Source: UBA2185 sp964564625
GTDB lineage: Bacteria; Desulfobacterota; Syntrophia; Syntrophales; UBA2185
Reading direction: 5' to 3'
DNA: 64,000 nucleotides
Assembly (NCBI GenBank): GCA_964564625.1
Contig: CAZMBE010000018.1
Span: forward strand, 1-64,000
Part shown: positions 1 to 8,641 of the stretch, in pieces
How the letters are laid out: each line of letters begins with the position of its first letter
Numbering within the stretch: position 1 is the stretch's first letter
Program-made: the position numbers and the translations under genes
The notes under the pieces: generated by a model
Told to the model about the DNA's origin: nothing
Seen by the model: the letters and a program-made list of their open reading frames with translations, nothing else
Databases searched by the model: none

Positions 1-437
1 TGAAACATTAAATTTTAGATAAGTAGATGTGACCGAGAACACTCGTATTCTTCCTGAAGTCAAGCATCCGCAAATTTTGAGAGGCATACACTGTTTGAAA
101 CAGAAATCAATGACGATCATCTCTGCCGAGACCCCGAATACTCACGGGATGCCTACATCCAGACATAACCCTGAAAAGAAAACAGGATGCTGTAACATGG
201 TGCACCCGGATTATACCTAAAAATAACCGCTTACCTGGTAAAACAAGTGAAAACTCCTCAAAGTACCCTTTTAATGACCCCCAGAAAAATCTCGCAAACG
301 TACCTGCGGAAAACAAATAGTGATACAATAATGTTTCACATGGACAATTGTCTTGACATATAAGAAACTTATTCCAGTACTTGATCCGTCAAAGAGGGAA
401 TTCTTATCAATTCAATATCAATGGACAAATGGGGATT
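1..437. other. gene-poor left edge
   Basis: I see no gene I can support here. A 63-codon plus-strand frame starting at 29 has no ribosome binding site and no recognisable sequence. Base composition changes from AT-rich to clearly GC-rich at about 420, where the first supported gene ends, so this stretch may contain the left junction of a transferred block. Confidence 0.5.
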
Positions 438-1166
438 TTAGGGACGGTCTATATCTTTTCTGTCCGGGTGTTTGCGCGCATCTAGGGCATAAGCGATGAA
501 CCTCGGCCAAGCCGCGCCGTATGTTAGCGCCCACAGCATCTCCTCCGCGGGGACGCCGATCCATAGGATACCCGACAGCGCAGATAGGTTCCACTGTTGT
601 GCGAAGGCAGGGGATATCCAGTAAGACAAGCGTAACATCAGCAGGTAGAAGACACCGAACCCAAGTGATCCTATGAGACTTACCAACCGGAGACGCGGAT
701 ACCGCCAGGAAAGGCCCAACAGGCCAACGAGCATGACCAGCACCGAGGCAAGATGCATCTGGACACCCGCGTACCAAAGGATGCTAGCCAACGACAATCC
801 AATCGCAGTCCCGCCAAGGAAGCGCCGCGCGAAGCGGTACCCGTGCCACGATATGACGAGCCTGGGGTACCAGGGGCTCGTCGCAAGCAGCCAGGCAACA
901 CCGCCCGCAGCGAAGGTAAAGATTATGTCGCCCATACCGATGAAACGGTATTGCCACTGCACCGGCACCCAATAGTCTGGGATATAAAAGGTGAAATCGA
1001 GTAGACCAAATGGGGTAGACAGGGCAGCGGACAACAGTGCGACGCATCGGTTGAACGGAAACAGTATTATCCAAAAGGCCCCGAAAGCTAGCATCAACAG
1101 CGCCAAACCTTGATAAGGTTGCGATCGGAAGGCTCCGACTATCAGGTTTGCTGCAAAATCAACCAT
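438..1166 (-). CDS. polytopic membrane protein, lycopene-cyclase-domain-like
   Basis: A 242-residue protein with six or seven hydrophobic segments and almost no soluble domain. The most distinctive feature is a Pro-x-Glu-Glu motif at residues 206-209 inside the last hydrophobic region, followed by a short basic tail. This layout resembles the small membrane lycopene-cyclase-type domain family (Pro-x-Glu-Glu-x-hydrophobic), but I have not confirmed the match and do not infer carotenoid cyclisation. The start codon overlaps the end of the upstream permease gene by 8 bases, so it is the third gene of an operon with an ABC ATPase and an FtsX-type permease. It may be an accessory membrane component of that transporter. 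Its GC content is visibly higher than that of the window core. Confidence 0.6.
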   Translation of the reverse strand: MVDFAANLIVGAFRSQPYQGLALLMLAFGAFWIILFPFNRCVALLSAALSTPFGLLDFTFYIPDYWVPVQWQYRFIGMGDIIFTFAAGGVAWLLATSPWYPRLVISWHGYRFARRFLGGTAIGLSLASILWYAGVQMHLASVLVMLVGLLGLSWRYPRLRLVSLIGSLGFGVFYLLMLRLSYWISPAFAQQWNLSALSGILWIGVPAEEMLWALTYGAAWPRFIAYALDARKHPDRKDIDRP

Positions 1167-2283
1167 ACCGCAATGAATCTACCGGATGCGCGCGGGCCGC
1201 ACGCCAAGCTGGGTACAACCCGCCTACACCGCCTATCAGCACAGCAGCTACCAGCGCCTCGATTACGACGCGCGGGCTGATACTCGGCTCAATGATACCG
1301 CGTAGCGTGGGATCAGTGAGAAAGGCCTTCAGTGCCGCGACGCCAAACACCAGTCCCAATGCTGCCCCAAGCGCTGCGAGAATCAGGCTCTGCAGCACGA
1401 TCATAGACAGAATCCGGACCGGATTCCAACCCAGGGCCGACAGTATCCCAATCTCGCGTGTACGTTCTGTTATCGACATCAGTAGCGTATTGATGATGAT
1501 GACGAGTGCCATGACCATGGCCACGGTTGATACGGCCCACGTGAACGCGCGGAACATCTTCAGCACATCGTTGTTCGCACCGATCTCTCCCGACTCCAGG
1601 AACACAAGCTGGGGAAACTGCTGCCCCAGCCGCTGCTTGAGGTCGCTCAGGAACTCGGAGTCGTTGGGACTACGAACCTGCAGGCAGAACTCCATGACGT
1701 GTCCCTCGCGGTCCAGGAGGGTTTGTAGCGCGGGAAGGAGCAAGAACACAGTGCCGTCATTCCATGCGCCACTCGGCGCGCTAATGCCCGTGATCATGAA
1801 TTCACGATTCCGCAGGGTAATGGTACCACCCACCTTCAGATCAAGCAATGCCGCCAGCGTGTTACCAACCACCGCGCCATTCGGCTGATCCTTTCCGGGG
1901 GTACGACCAGCACGTAGGCGCAGGCCGCGCCAGAGGAAGCTGTCATGCGGCAAGCCGCGGACCATGATATGACCCGCTTCACCCTCGACACGGATCAGGT
2001 TTGCGAGTTCACCAACCGCGGCGGTTACGCCATCGACCATTGAGAGATGCCGGCCTATGTCTTGCGGCAGGCTGGCGGACATCACTTCCACAGCGTCGCG
2101 CGAGAGGGCAAGCAGATGGATGTCGCGCTCGTTCAGGCTGCCTACCCATCCCCGCTCTAAACCGCGCGACATGGAGACCAGTGTGAAGAAACATGCTATA
2201 GCGGAGCATATGCCGAAAACTGTAAGCATGGAACGCAGCGGCCTTCGCCGCAGGTCGGACAGGGGGAGACTCAGGAAGTTCAT
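1159..2283 (-). CDS. FtsX/MacB-type ABC transporter permease
   Basis: A 374-residue permease of the MacB/LolC/FtsX class. An N-terminal transmembrane helix (about residues 17-39) is followed by a roughly 200-residue extracytoplasmic MacB-type domain and then three C-terminal helices (about 250-275, 300-325, 340-365). The motif TEREIGIL-like after the second helix (here TERTREIGILSALG) is typical of this family, whose members move lipoproteins, peptides or drugs or act by mechanotransmission. The start codon overlaps the stop of the ATPase gene as ATGA, indicating translational coupling. The substrate cannot be read from the sequence. The gene lies in the GC-rich block. Confidence 0.88.
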   Translation of the reverse strand: MNFLSLPLSDLRRRPLRSMLTVFGICSAIACFFTLVSMSRGLERGWVGSLNERDIHLLALSRDAVEVMSASLPQDIGRHLSMVDGVTAAVGELANLIRVEGEAGHIMVRGLPHDSFLWRGLRLRAGRTPGKDQPNGAVVGNTLAALLDLKVGGTITLRNREFMITGISAPSGAWNDGTVFLLLPALQTLLDREGHVMEFCLQVRSPNDSEFLSDLKQRLGQQFPQLVFLESGEIGANNDVLKMFRAFTWAVSTVAMVMALVIIINTLLMSITERTREIGILSALGWNPVRILSMIVLQSLILAALGAALGLVFGVAALKAFLTDPTLRGIIEPSISPRVVIEALVAAVLIGGVGGLYPAWRAARAHPVDSLRYG

Positions 2284-2963
2284 GCGGTTCCCTCCCCCTT
2301 CTCCTCTCCTACGATACCCCCGTCCAAGAGGTGGACCCGCCGACCGGCCTGAGCGGCCAGTGCGCGGTCGTGGGTGACGACGACCAGTGCCGTGCCCTGT
2401 TTAACTCGTATCCCGGCCAGTAGGTTCAGGATCTCCGCGGAAGTGGCGGAATCAAGATTGCCTGTTGGCTCATCTGCTAGGATCAAGTCCGGCACATTGG
2501 CAAGGCTGCGTGCGATCGCCACACGCTGGCGCTCGCCGCCGGATAACTTGGCTGGCCGGTGATGCTGACGGTCCTTGAGGCCAACCCGTTCCAACAGTTC
2601 CCTCGCACGTTGTTCCCGTCGGTCGGCACCAGTGAGCACACCGAGCATGGGGATCATGATGTTCTCGAGTGCAGTGAGCGTGCCTAGTAGGTTGTAATCC
2701 TGGAAGATAAAGCCGATGCGTTGCGCTCTAATCTGGCTCCAGCCCGTCGTCGGCGTACGTCCTTCGAAGAGCACATGCCCGCCCGTAGGTGCGTCCAGTC
2801 CACTCATCAGGTGGAGCAGTGTGGATTTTCCGCTACCACTAGGCCCTATGACCGCCAGGAACTCACCCGGCATCACCGCGAGCGACACATCACGCAGAGC
2901 GACAACGCGGCCCCCATCATATTCGCGGGACACTTTCTTCAACTCAACCAGCGGATTCGCCAT
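2280..2963 (-). CDS. LolD/MacB-type ABC transporter ATPase
   Basis: ATP-binding subunit of an FtsX-class exporter, 227 residues from the chosen start. Walker A (GPSGSGKST, about residues 35-43), the signature LSGGERQR, Walker B followed by DEPTGNLD, and the switch histidine in VVTHD are all intact, so it should hydrolyse ATP. I chose the ATG at 2963 because GGAGG lies 6-7 bases upstream; an upstream TTG at 2981 would put the ribosome site inside the gene. It is the first gene of the ATPase-permease-membrane protein operon. The high GC content and the IS element immediately upstream suggest horizontal acquisition. Confidence 0.93.
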   Translation of the reverse strand: MANPLVELKKVSREYDGGRVVALRDVSLAVMPGEFLAVIGPSGSGKSTLLHLMSGLDAPTGGHVLFEGRTPTTGWSQIRAQRIGFIFQDYNLLGTLTALENIMIPMLGVLTGADRREQRARELLERVGLKDRQHHRPAKLSGGERQRVAIARSLANVPDLILADEPTGNLDSATSAEILNLLAGIRVKQGTALVVVTHDRALAAQAGRRVHLLDGGIVGEEKGEGTA

Positions 2964-3015
2964 CCACAACCTCCCTCTCAACAGCAGTTTGCTGGTATTG
3001 ATTATTTAGTATCTA

Positions 3016-3033
3016 CTTGCATAAGTTCATGAA
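3016..3033 (+). repeat. IS630 left terminal inverted repeat
   Basis: 18 bases starting CTTGCATAA just inside a TA dinucleotide. It pairs with the right end at 4124-4141 with 15 of 18 identities. It lies downstream of the transposase reading frame's 3' end and overlaps its last few codons' neighbourhood by only a few bases. Confidence 0.85.
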
Positions 3034-4081
3034 CTTACTCTCAAGCATTTGTTCTTTACATTGATCTTTTGCCATTCGAAAGGTTGGGCATTTTCATTAT
3101 AGGTTTCAACTAAGGCATCGACATGCTCGCGCAGCTGCCGAACTGACGCGAAAATTGCTCCATGGCGCGGTTTTCTCTGAAGGATGCTGAACCATATCTC
3201 AGCTTGGTTGAGCCATGATGCATGGATCTGTGTATAATGAAAATGGACGTTTTTATATCTTGTGAGCCATTTATCATTTTTGGGTTTATGCGTTCGCAGA
3301 TTGTCCAATATAACATGCGCTTCCTGGTGGGAAGGCACGTCCCGTATAGTTTCATTCATAAAATCGATGAACTCGCGGCGGCACCGTCTTTTTTTGTGGA
3401 ACGTCCTAATTTTTCCTTTCAGGATACCTAATGCCGTAAAGAGGGTGGTGGTCCCATGTCGTTTATACTCGTGAGCGAATCCTGTTATCGCCCGACCATT
3501 GCTCAGACGCAAATAGCCTTGTGCCCGCTCAAGCACCTGAATAGCCGGTATATTGTCTACGCAAATCACCAGGGCCCCTTCCGGCGGAGAAATATACAAT
3601 CCGATAATATCAGCCGCTTTGGCGCTGAATTCAGGATCTGTCGAAATACACTAGGAACGCCTTCGCTCCAGGGCGATGCCGTTTTTCGAAAAATGCGCCA
3701 TACCTGATGACCCGTTATATCGCCAAGCGCTGCAGCAATCAACGGCCCATTCCAACGGGAAAAACCCGACGGCGGTTGTTTATCAAGTACAGACAAAACC
3801 CGGCGTTCCGTAATCTCATCATATACTCGAGGCTTTCCCGAACGAGGCATGTCAAACAGCCCGTCCGTGCCGTACCCTATGAAACGCCATCGCCACTTCG
3901 ATACGATGCCGGGAGTTATATCGAGACTCTCTGCTATGGCAGTCCGTTCCTCACCCGCGTCGATAAGCAGGATGATGCGCGCTCGCTTGGCCAAGCGTCT
4001 TTCTGTCTTTCCTCTACGAGTCCAACTTTCAAGTGTCGCTCGTAGTTCGTCATTGACAATAATTTTTATCGGCGCCGCCAT
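3027..4081 (-). pseudogene. IS630-family transposase, frameshifted with an internal stop
   Basis: The N-terminal part (from ATG at 4081) has the helix-turn-helix region typical of IS630 transposases. The C-terminal part has the DDE catalytic core: Asp in VICVD, Asp in VILDN and Glu in NQAEIWF, with family signatures such as ERAQGYL and KRHGTTTLF. The two parts are in different frames; the shift lies near the A-run at 3681-3690. In the frame that restores the family sequence RRRSWCIST, the conserved Trp codon is replaced by TAG at 3651-3653. The Glu that normally follows the first Asp (VDEK) is Asn here. A frameshift plus a nonsense codon make this an inactive gene rather than one using programmed frameshifting. 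Confidence 0.9.
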
Positions 4082-4123
4082 GAATTCCCTTCACTCATTC
4101 ATTTTAGTTCCGTTTATAGCATA

Positions 4124-4141
4124 TTCATTTATTTATGCAAG
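4124..4141 (-). repeat. IS630 right terminal inverted repeat
   Basis: Reverse complement begins CTTGCATAA and matches the left end at 15 of 18 positions. It is flanked outside by TA at 4142-4143. It lies about 40 bases upstream of the transposase start codon, in the non-coding leader of the element. Confidence 0.85.
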
Positions 4142-4513
4142 TACTAGTATTTATATTGAAAAGACGAGGCATTGCTTATCCGCGATGGGTGATATGTGGA
4201 ATGATCTTTTGTGTCAATTGAATTTTGATCTCATGACCAAATGTTAATCTATAGGGATTGGTAGATATGCCGATGTAGCGTTAATCGTATTCAAGTCAAT
4301 TATCATACTGGCCCGATATATCATTGCAAATTTGATCCGAGTATCTGATGCAGTGACAGGCATTACACCATCATCCTCATTGTAATGTACTTGACTGTCA
4401 GACGAGTATGGCGCGTCATGCAAGAAGACGAGTTTCCATCGCGCGGTGGATACTGCAAGACGTTTCGGCAAATAGGTTATATGGCGGTCTTATTTTCTCA
4501 TATTAGAGAACTC

Positions 4514-4714
4514 ATGGCCGCTCCAGACGCCATCTATCGTCCCCGGAACCCGCAGAATTCCGATTATTACCTGTGCGTACAGGATCATTTTGAAGCCTTT
4601 CTCCAACTCGATAAAGAGCGGTTTGAACGGCAATATCTCCTATCATTTTCTTGGAAGCACCGGCACTTCTACCCCTCTTGCCACCAGAAACGGGTCGTGG
4701 AATTCGAGGAGTGA
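4514..4714 (+). pseudogene. IS91-like transposase N-terminal fragment
   Basis: From the ATG at 4514 the frame encodes YRPRNP followed by a DHFEAF...ERFERQY-like stretch, which resembles the start of IS91-type transposases with an N-terminal zinc-binding domain (YxPRxPxxSxxYxxxxDHFExF). The resemblance stops after about 45 residues and the frame closes at 4714, where a full transposase would run to roughly 350-400 residues with HUH-type catalytic motifs. It is therefore a remnant. Together with the IS630 element next door it marks this as a mobile-element graveyard. Confidence 0.55.
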
Positions 4715-5257
4715 CTGTGTATGTTTCCATCGGTAATAAACCGATTTCAATAAATTTGTTTTCGTTTGTTTAGAGGTGAAAGAATTCTTCACCAGCATTC
4801 GACTTTTAAGAATCAACCTTCGAAAATTTTGTTACTCCATCCCATCTGACATTATCCTGTAGGATCGATTTCCTCATAGAGTTGATTGATTTCGCATTGA
4901 ATGTCGATCGTTTTTTGCAGGGCCGTAACGAGGCGGCTGGTCAGAGTGGCAAGATGACGCTGGGGGCTTAGTTTCCGATTTTTTGCAGTATTCAATTTCC
5001 GAAAGATCACCCTTGATAATCGGCGATAAATACATTATATCATACCGGAAATAACATGGTTCGTATGTTGCTGCTTCAATATACGTGGGGACAATGGTCT
5101 TTTTTTAGACACATCTTCCCGGATTCCCCCGTATATAGCCTGTCCTCGTGAAAGCTGGAATACGGGGAAGGCGTATCACGTATGGATTGACTAAAAATCG
5201 TTGGAATACAGCAAGCTTCGGGATATTTAACCCGAAGACACGTAAGGGGTGTACGAA
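4715..5257. other. intergenic stretch without a supported gene
   Basis: No recognisable gene. A minus-strand frame ending with TAA at 4852-4854 reads as a short amphipathic segment (ending INQLYEEIDPTG), but it has no clear start or ribosome binding site and matches nothing I recognise. It may be another remnant associated with the mobile elements to the left. The last bases, AAGGGG at 5244-5249, are the ribosome binding site of the next gene. Confidence 0.4.
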
Positions 5258-6832
5258 ATGAAAGTCAGTAGAGTCGGCAATATGAGGTACATGGACCGGT
5301 TTGCGGTCGAAAAGCTGGATATACCGGAAGAAATTCTCATGGAAAACGCCGGACTGGCATCGACATTTGTCATGGAGCAAGAGATTGGTATTCGGGATAA
5401 AAAATTTGTTGTGTTCTGCGGCATCGGCAACAACGGAGGCGATGGGCTCGTTGTCGCGCGAAAAATTCACAGCAACGGCGGATTGGTCAAGGTATATATC
5501 GTCGGAGATCCGGAGAAATTTAAAGGAGCGGCAAAAACCAACTGGAATGTGATCTCGAAAATCCCCGTCGAAGTCAGGATAGTCAAATCTGTCGAGGAAG
5601 TAAGAACGGAAGTACTCCACTGTCATGCAATTGTGGATGCACTGTTCGGTACCGGCTTTGACCGGGAAGCAACAGGTCTCTATAAAGAGGTGATTGAGTT
5701 AATCAATGAGAGCGGCAAATTGATTCTCAGCCTGGATATTCCCTCCGGCGTCCATGGAGACACGGGAGAGATTATGGGCGTTGCGGTAAAAGCCGATTAT
5801 ACGGTTACGTTCGGTCTTCCCAAAGTCGGGAATATACTCTACCCGGGATATTATCTCTGCGGGAAACTCTATGTGACACATATTTCTTTTCCACCATCTC
5901 TCCATAACAGCGATACCATAAAAGTCGAAATCAACAATTATGTGAAACTCCCGCCCAGGGAGAAAGATGTCTATAAAGGAAGCATGGGAGAAGTGCTTTT
6001 CATTGCCGGCGCAGCATCCTATTTTGGCGCGCCATATTTTTCCGCCCTGTCCTTTCTGAAGGCCGGCGGCGGGTACGCCCGTTTAGCCGCACCCGTATCC
6101 ATAACATCATTCCTTGCTACAAAAGGAAGCGAGATCGTCTTTGTTCCCCAGAAGGAAACAAAGGCCGGCAGCATTTCGCTTGATAATAGAGATAGCCTGG
6201 TGGAACTCTCAGAAAAGATGGATATGGTGGTCATCGGACCGGGTTTATCGCTGGACACAGATACGCAGCAACTGGTCAGGGACCTCGTGAAGGCTATTAA
6301 AAAACCCATCCTCATCGATGGAGACGGCATTACGGCCATCGCGAATCAGCCGGAAATGATCAGAGAAAGGAAGGGGCATACTATCCTCACTCCTCATCTG
6401 GGTGAGATGGCCCGCATCACGAAGAAAGATGCCGCTGAAATCACCAGACAAAAAATAGATATATTGCAGCTCACTGCCATGTCGCTCCATGCCATTATTG
6501 TCCTGAAAGGCGCCCATTCACTGATTGGCTATCCTGACGAGAGGGTGTTTATCAACCTCAGCGGGAATCCGGGAATGGCGACAGCCGGGTCAGGCGATGT
6601 CCTCACAGGAACCATCGCCGCCATGTTCGGGCTGGGCCTTTCACTGGAGGATGCGGTAAGGAAAGGTGTGTTCATTCACGGATTTGCAGGTGATCTGGCA
6701 GCGGCTGAAAAAGGAGAAGACGGCATTACCGCCCAGGACATTCTTGAGTACCTGCCCCTGGCCATGAAATATGACAGAGAAGATCCTCCTGATGCTTTCA
6801 GAGATTTATATGAGGGCCCTTGTGTAATATAG
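5258..6832 (+). CDS. nnr: bifunctional NAD(P)HX epimerase / ADP-dependent NAD(P)HX dehydratase
   Basis: A metabolite-repair enzyme that converts hydrated NAD(P)H (NADHX/NADPHX) back to the coenzyme. The N-terminal half is a YjeF_N epimerase with the nucleotide-binding GNNGGDG motif (about residue 60). The C-terminal half is a ribokinase-like carbohydrate kinase domain with PHLGEM and a glycine-rich AGSGDVLTG loop carrying the catalytic Asp. At 524 residues it matches the usual fused bacterial form. I chose the ATG at 5258 because AAGGGG lies 8 bases upstream; an upstream GTG at 5249 overlaps that site. It is convergent with the prenyl synthase gene and begins the core-like part of the window after the mobile elements. 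Confidence 0.95.
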   Translation: MKVSRVGNMRYMDRFAVEKLDIPEEILMENAGLASTFVMEQEIGIRDKKFVVFCGIGNNGGDGLVVARKIHSNGGLVKVYIVGDPEKFKGAAKTNWNVISKIPVEVRIVKSVEEVRTEVLHCHAIVDALFGTGFDREATGLYKEVIELINESGKLILSLDIPSGVHGDTGEIMGVAVKADYTVTFGLPKVGNILYPGYYLCGKLYVTHISFPPSLHNSDTIKVEINNYVKLPPREKDVYKGSMGEVLFIAGAASYFGAPYFSALSFLKAGGGYARLAAPVSITSFLATKGSEIVFVPQKETKAGSISLDNRDSLVELSEKMDMVVIGPGLSLDTDTQQLVRDLVKAIKKPILIDGDGITAIANQPEMIRERKGHTILTPHLGEMARITKKDAAEITRQKIDILQLTAMSLHAIIVLKGAHSLIGYPDERVFINLSGNPGMATAGSGDVLTGTIAAMFGLGLSLEDAVRKGVFIHGFAGDLAAAEKGEDGITAQDILEYLPLAMKYDREDPPDAFRDLYEGPCVI

Positions 6833-6851
6833 GGGGAAAGGACGGGTAAGG

Positions 6852-7826
6852 TTACAACCTTCTTTCAATAATGTAGTCTGAGATCGCACGCAGCGATGCT
6901 TTTGGTTCAGAATCGGGAAAAGACTCCAGGAAGCCTTTCCCTTCGTCGATATACGCCTTTGCCTTGTTGAGGGAGTAATTGACGCCGTCGTAACGGTGGA
7001 TCAGATCGACAACGCACGCGATGGCCTGTTCGCTCTTCTCTTTGTTCTCAATAACTTTTTTGATTACGCTCTTCTCGTCCGGAGTGCATTTTTTCATGGC
7101 ACGGATAAGAGGGAGGGTTATTTTCCCCTCGTCCAGATCCTTGCCGATGGCCTTACCGAATTCTTCTTCCTTTGCCACATAATCAAGGGTGTCGTCGGTG
7201 ATCTGAAAGGCGGAGCCGAGCCGCATGCCGAACCGTGTCAAAGATTCTATCTGCGCTTCTGAGGCATTTCCCAGAATGCCCCCCACGGCACATGCAGCAG
7301 AGATGAGAACGGCGGTTTTTTTCTCGATGATGGTAAGATATTCTCTCTCGGTTAAATTGATATCACCGCACTTGACCAGCTGAAAAACCTCCCCTTCGGA
7401 CATGGTGTTTGTCGTTGCGGAAAGGAGTTTGATAATGGCAAGATTGCCGTGTTCCGTCATAAGCTTAAAAGACTTGGAATAGAGAAAATCACCCACGAGG
7501 ACACTCGCGGCGTTTCCCCAAACGTTGTTTGCCGAAATTTTACCCCGGCGCGTTTCCGCCGCATCAATGACGTCATCGTGAAGGAGCGTGGCCGTATGGA
7601 TAAATTCAATCACGGCAGATAAGGGGTAGCGGCTCTCTCCCCTGTAGCCGCAGAGCGCTGATGATGCCAAAAGCATGAGGGGCCTGAACCTTTTCCCGCC
7701 GCTCCCGATGAGGTGATGGATGATTTCAGGGATGAGATGCACCTCGGAACGGAGGTACATCTCCATGTGTTCTTCCACACTCTTTAAATCCTCACCGTAG
7801 TAAAGGAAGACATCCTGAATCTGCAT
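6852..7826 (-). CDS. long-chain polyprenyl diphosphate synthase
   Basis: A trans-isoprenyl diphosphate synthase of 324 residues that extends an allylic diphosphate with isopentenyl diphosphate units, probably for the quinone side chain (IspB/HepT-like). Both aspartate-rich motifs are present: HDDVID near residue 80 and ITDDTLDY near residue 210, the latter followed by GKAIGKDLDEGKITLPL. GSGGKRFRP near the N-terminus binds the homoallylic substrate. The exact chain length cannot be set from the motifs alone. A second, FPP-type synthase (ispA) lies at 23320, consistent with one enzyme for FPP and this one for longer chains. It lies 22 bases after the LUD-domain gene, so the two may be co-transcribed. 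Confidence 0.92.
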   Translation of the reverse strand: MQIQDVFLYYGEDLKSVEEHMEMYLRSEVHLIPEIIHHLIGSGGKRFRPLMLLASSALCGYRGESRYPLSAVIEFIHTATLLHDDVIDAAETRRGKISANNVWGNAASVLVGDFLYSKSFKLMTEHGNLAIIKLLSATTNTMSEGEVFQLVKCGDINLTEREYLTIIEKKTAVLISAACAVGGILGNASEAQIESLTRFGMRLGSAFQITDDTLDYVAKEEEFGKAIGKDLDEGKITLPLIRAMKKCTPDEKSVIKKVIENKEKSEQAIACVVDLIHRYDGVNYSLNKAKAYIDEGKGFLESFPDSEPKASLRAISDYIIERRL

Positions 7827-7848
7827 AAATCAACGATCCTTTTTTTAT

Positions 7849-8502
7849 CTACAATCCCAAATCTTCATTAATCAGAACGACCTTCACCCTTCCTTTCGGA
7901 AAGGATTTCTCCGTGATCGTCCATGTATTACAGATGCGGTCCTTGCTCTTGCATTCTTCGCAGTACGAGGTCTTGGCGCAGGGTGTTTTCAAGCCCAGCC
8001 GTATGGCATTCATCGGCGCGGCAAAATTCTTGATCCGCATCATGGCGTCTTCCAAATCAGCGACTATTTTATTTCGCCCGATCAAGACGATGACGTCCTT
8101 TGGTCCAAAGGTAAGCGCCGCGACACGATTGCCGATCATATCCAGGTTCACTAACATTCCCGCTTCGGTGAGCGCGTTGGTTCCCGTAATCAACAGATCA
8201 ACCAGAAGCGATTGCCTCCGGCGTTCCCAGGATTCTTCGCGTGTGATGGTTTTGTCAAAGGTATCGAGAACCTTCATTTTTTTGTTGCTCTTGAGCGCAT
8301 CATAAAGGCCGGTAGCCACGAACGTCATGGAACCACCCCAGGCAACACTCTTTGCCCCCGTTTTGGGAATAATTTCTTCAAGAACGATTTTTTTCGCAGC
8401 AACAGCATTTTCCGCGATAAATACCTCAAAATTATTCGCTTCCAATGATTTTTTTATATCATCGAGCCTAATCCGCCAGAAGCTTTCAACGGGTTCGTTC
8501 AT
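7849..8502 (-). CDS. LUD-domain (LutC/YkgG-like) protein
   Basis: A 217-residue protein of the LUD (DUF162) superfamily, whose best-known members are the LutB/LutC lactate-utilisation proteins. Visible family features are the GGSMT motif near residue 75, the TGTNALTEAG segment and the GRNKIV region. A C-terminal Cys cluster CxxCxxxxxxC (residues about 178-188) is unlike canonical LutC and could bind a metal or Fe-S cluster. No lutA or lutB partner is nearby, so a role in lactate oxidation is unproven. The ATG at 8502 is preceded by AGGAGGTGAG, a strong ribosome binding site. Confidence 0.85.
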   Translation of the reverse strand: MNEPVESFWRIRLDDIKKSLEANNFEVFIAENAVAAKKIVLEEIIPKTGAKSVAWGGSMTFVATGLYDALKSNKKMKVLDTFDKTITREESWERRRQSLLVDLLITGTNALTEAGMLVNLDMIGNRVAALTFGPKDVIVLIGRNKIVADLEDAMMRIKNFAAPMNAIRLGLKTPCAKTSYCEECKSKDRICNTWTITEKSFPKGRVKVVLINEDLGL

Positions 8503-8641
8503 ACCTCACCTCCTGCTTTGATATACTCAATTTTGTGACATTATGGATAAATGAATGTTTCTTGTCAAGCCAGTATATTTTGATTTCCCTCATATTTTCA
8601 TGGTACAAAAAATAATCGCATTTCCAGTATGGATACACACC

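Larger units (their letters stand above)
3016..4141 (-). mobile_element. IS630-family insertion sequence, complete ends
   Basis: The 1126-bp element is bounded by terminal inverted repeats. The left end (3016-3033) reads CTTGCATAAGTTCATGAA, and the reverse complement of the right end (4124-4141) reads CTTGCATAAATAAATGAA, 15 of 18 identical. A TA dinucleotide flanks each end (3014-3015 and 4142-4143), as expected from TA target duplication in IS630/Tc1-mariner elements. The single transposase gene fills the interior on the minus strand but is broken, so the element is probably non-autonomous. Ends, target site and transposase family all agree. Confidence 0.9.

Noticed and set aside
1148..1888. 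246-codon plus-strand frame
   Set aside because: Antisense to the FtsX-type permease and rich in Arg/Ser/Thr, typical of shadow frames in GC-rich DNA.
3027..4081. Programmed frameshift in the IS630 transposase at the A-run near 3685
   Set aside because: The frame reached after the shift contains TAG at 3651-3653 in place of a conserved Trp, so slippage would not give a full protein.
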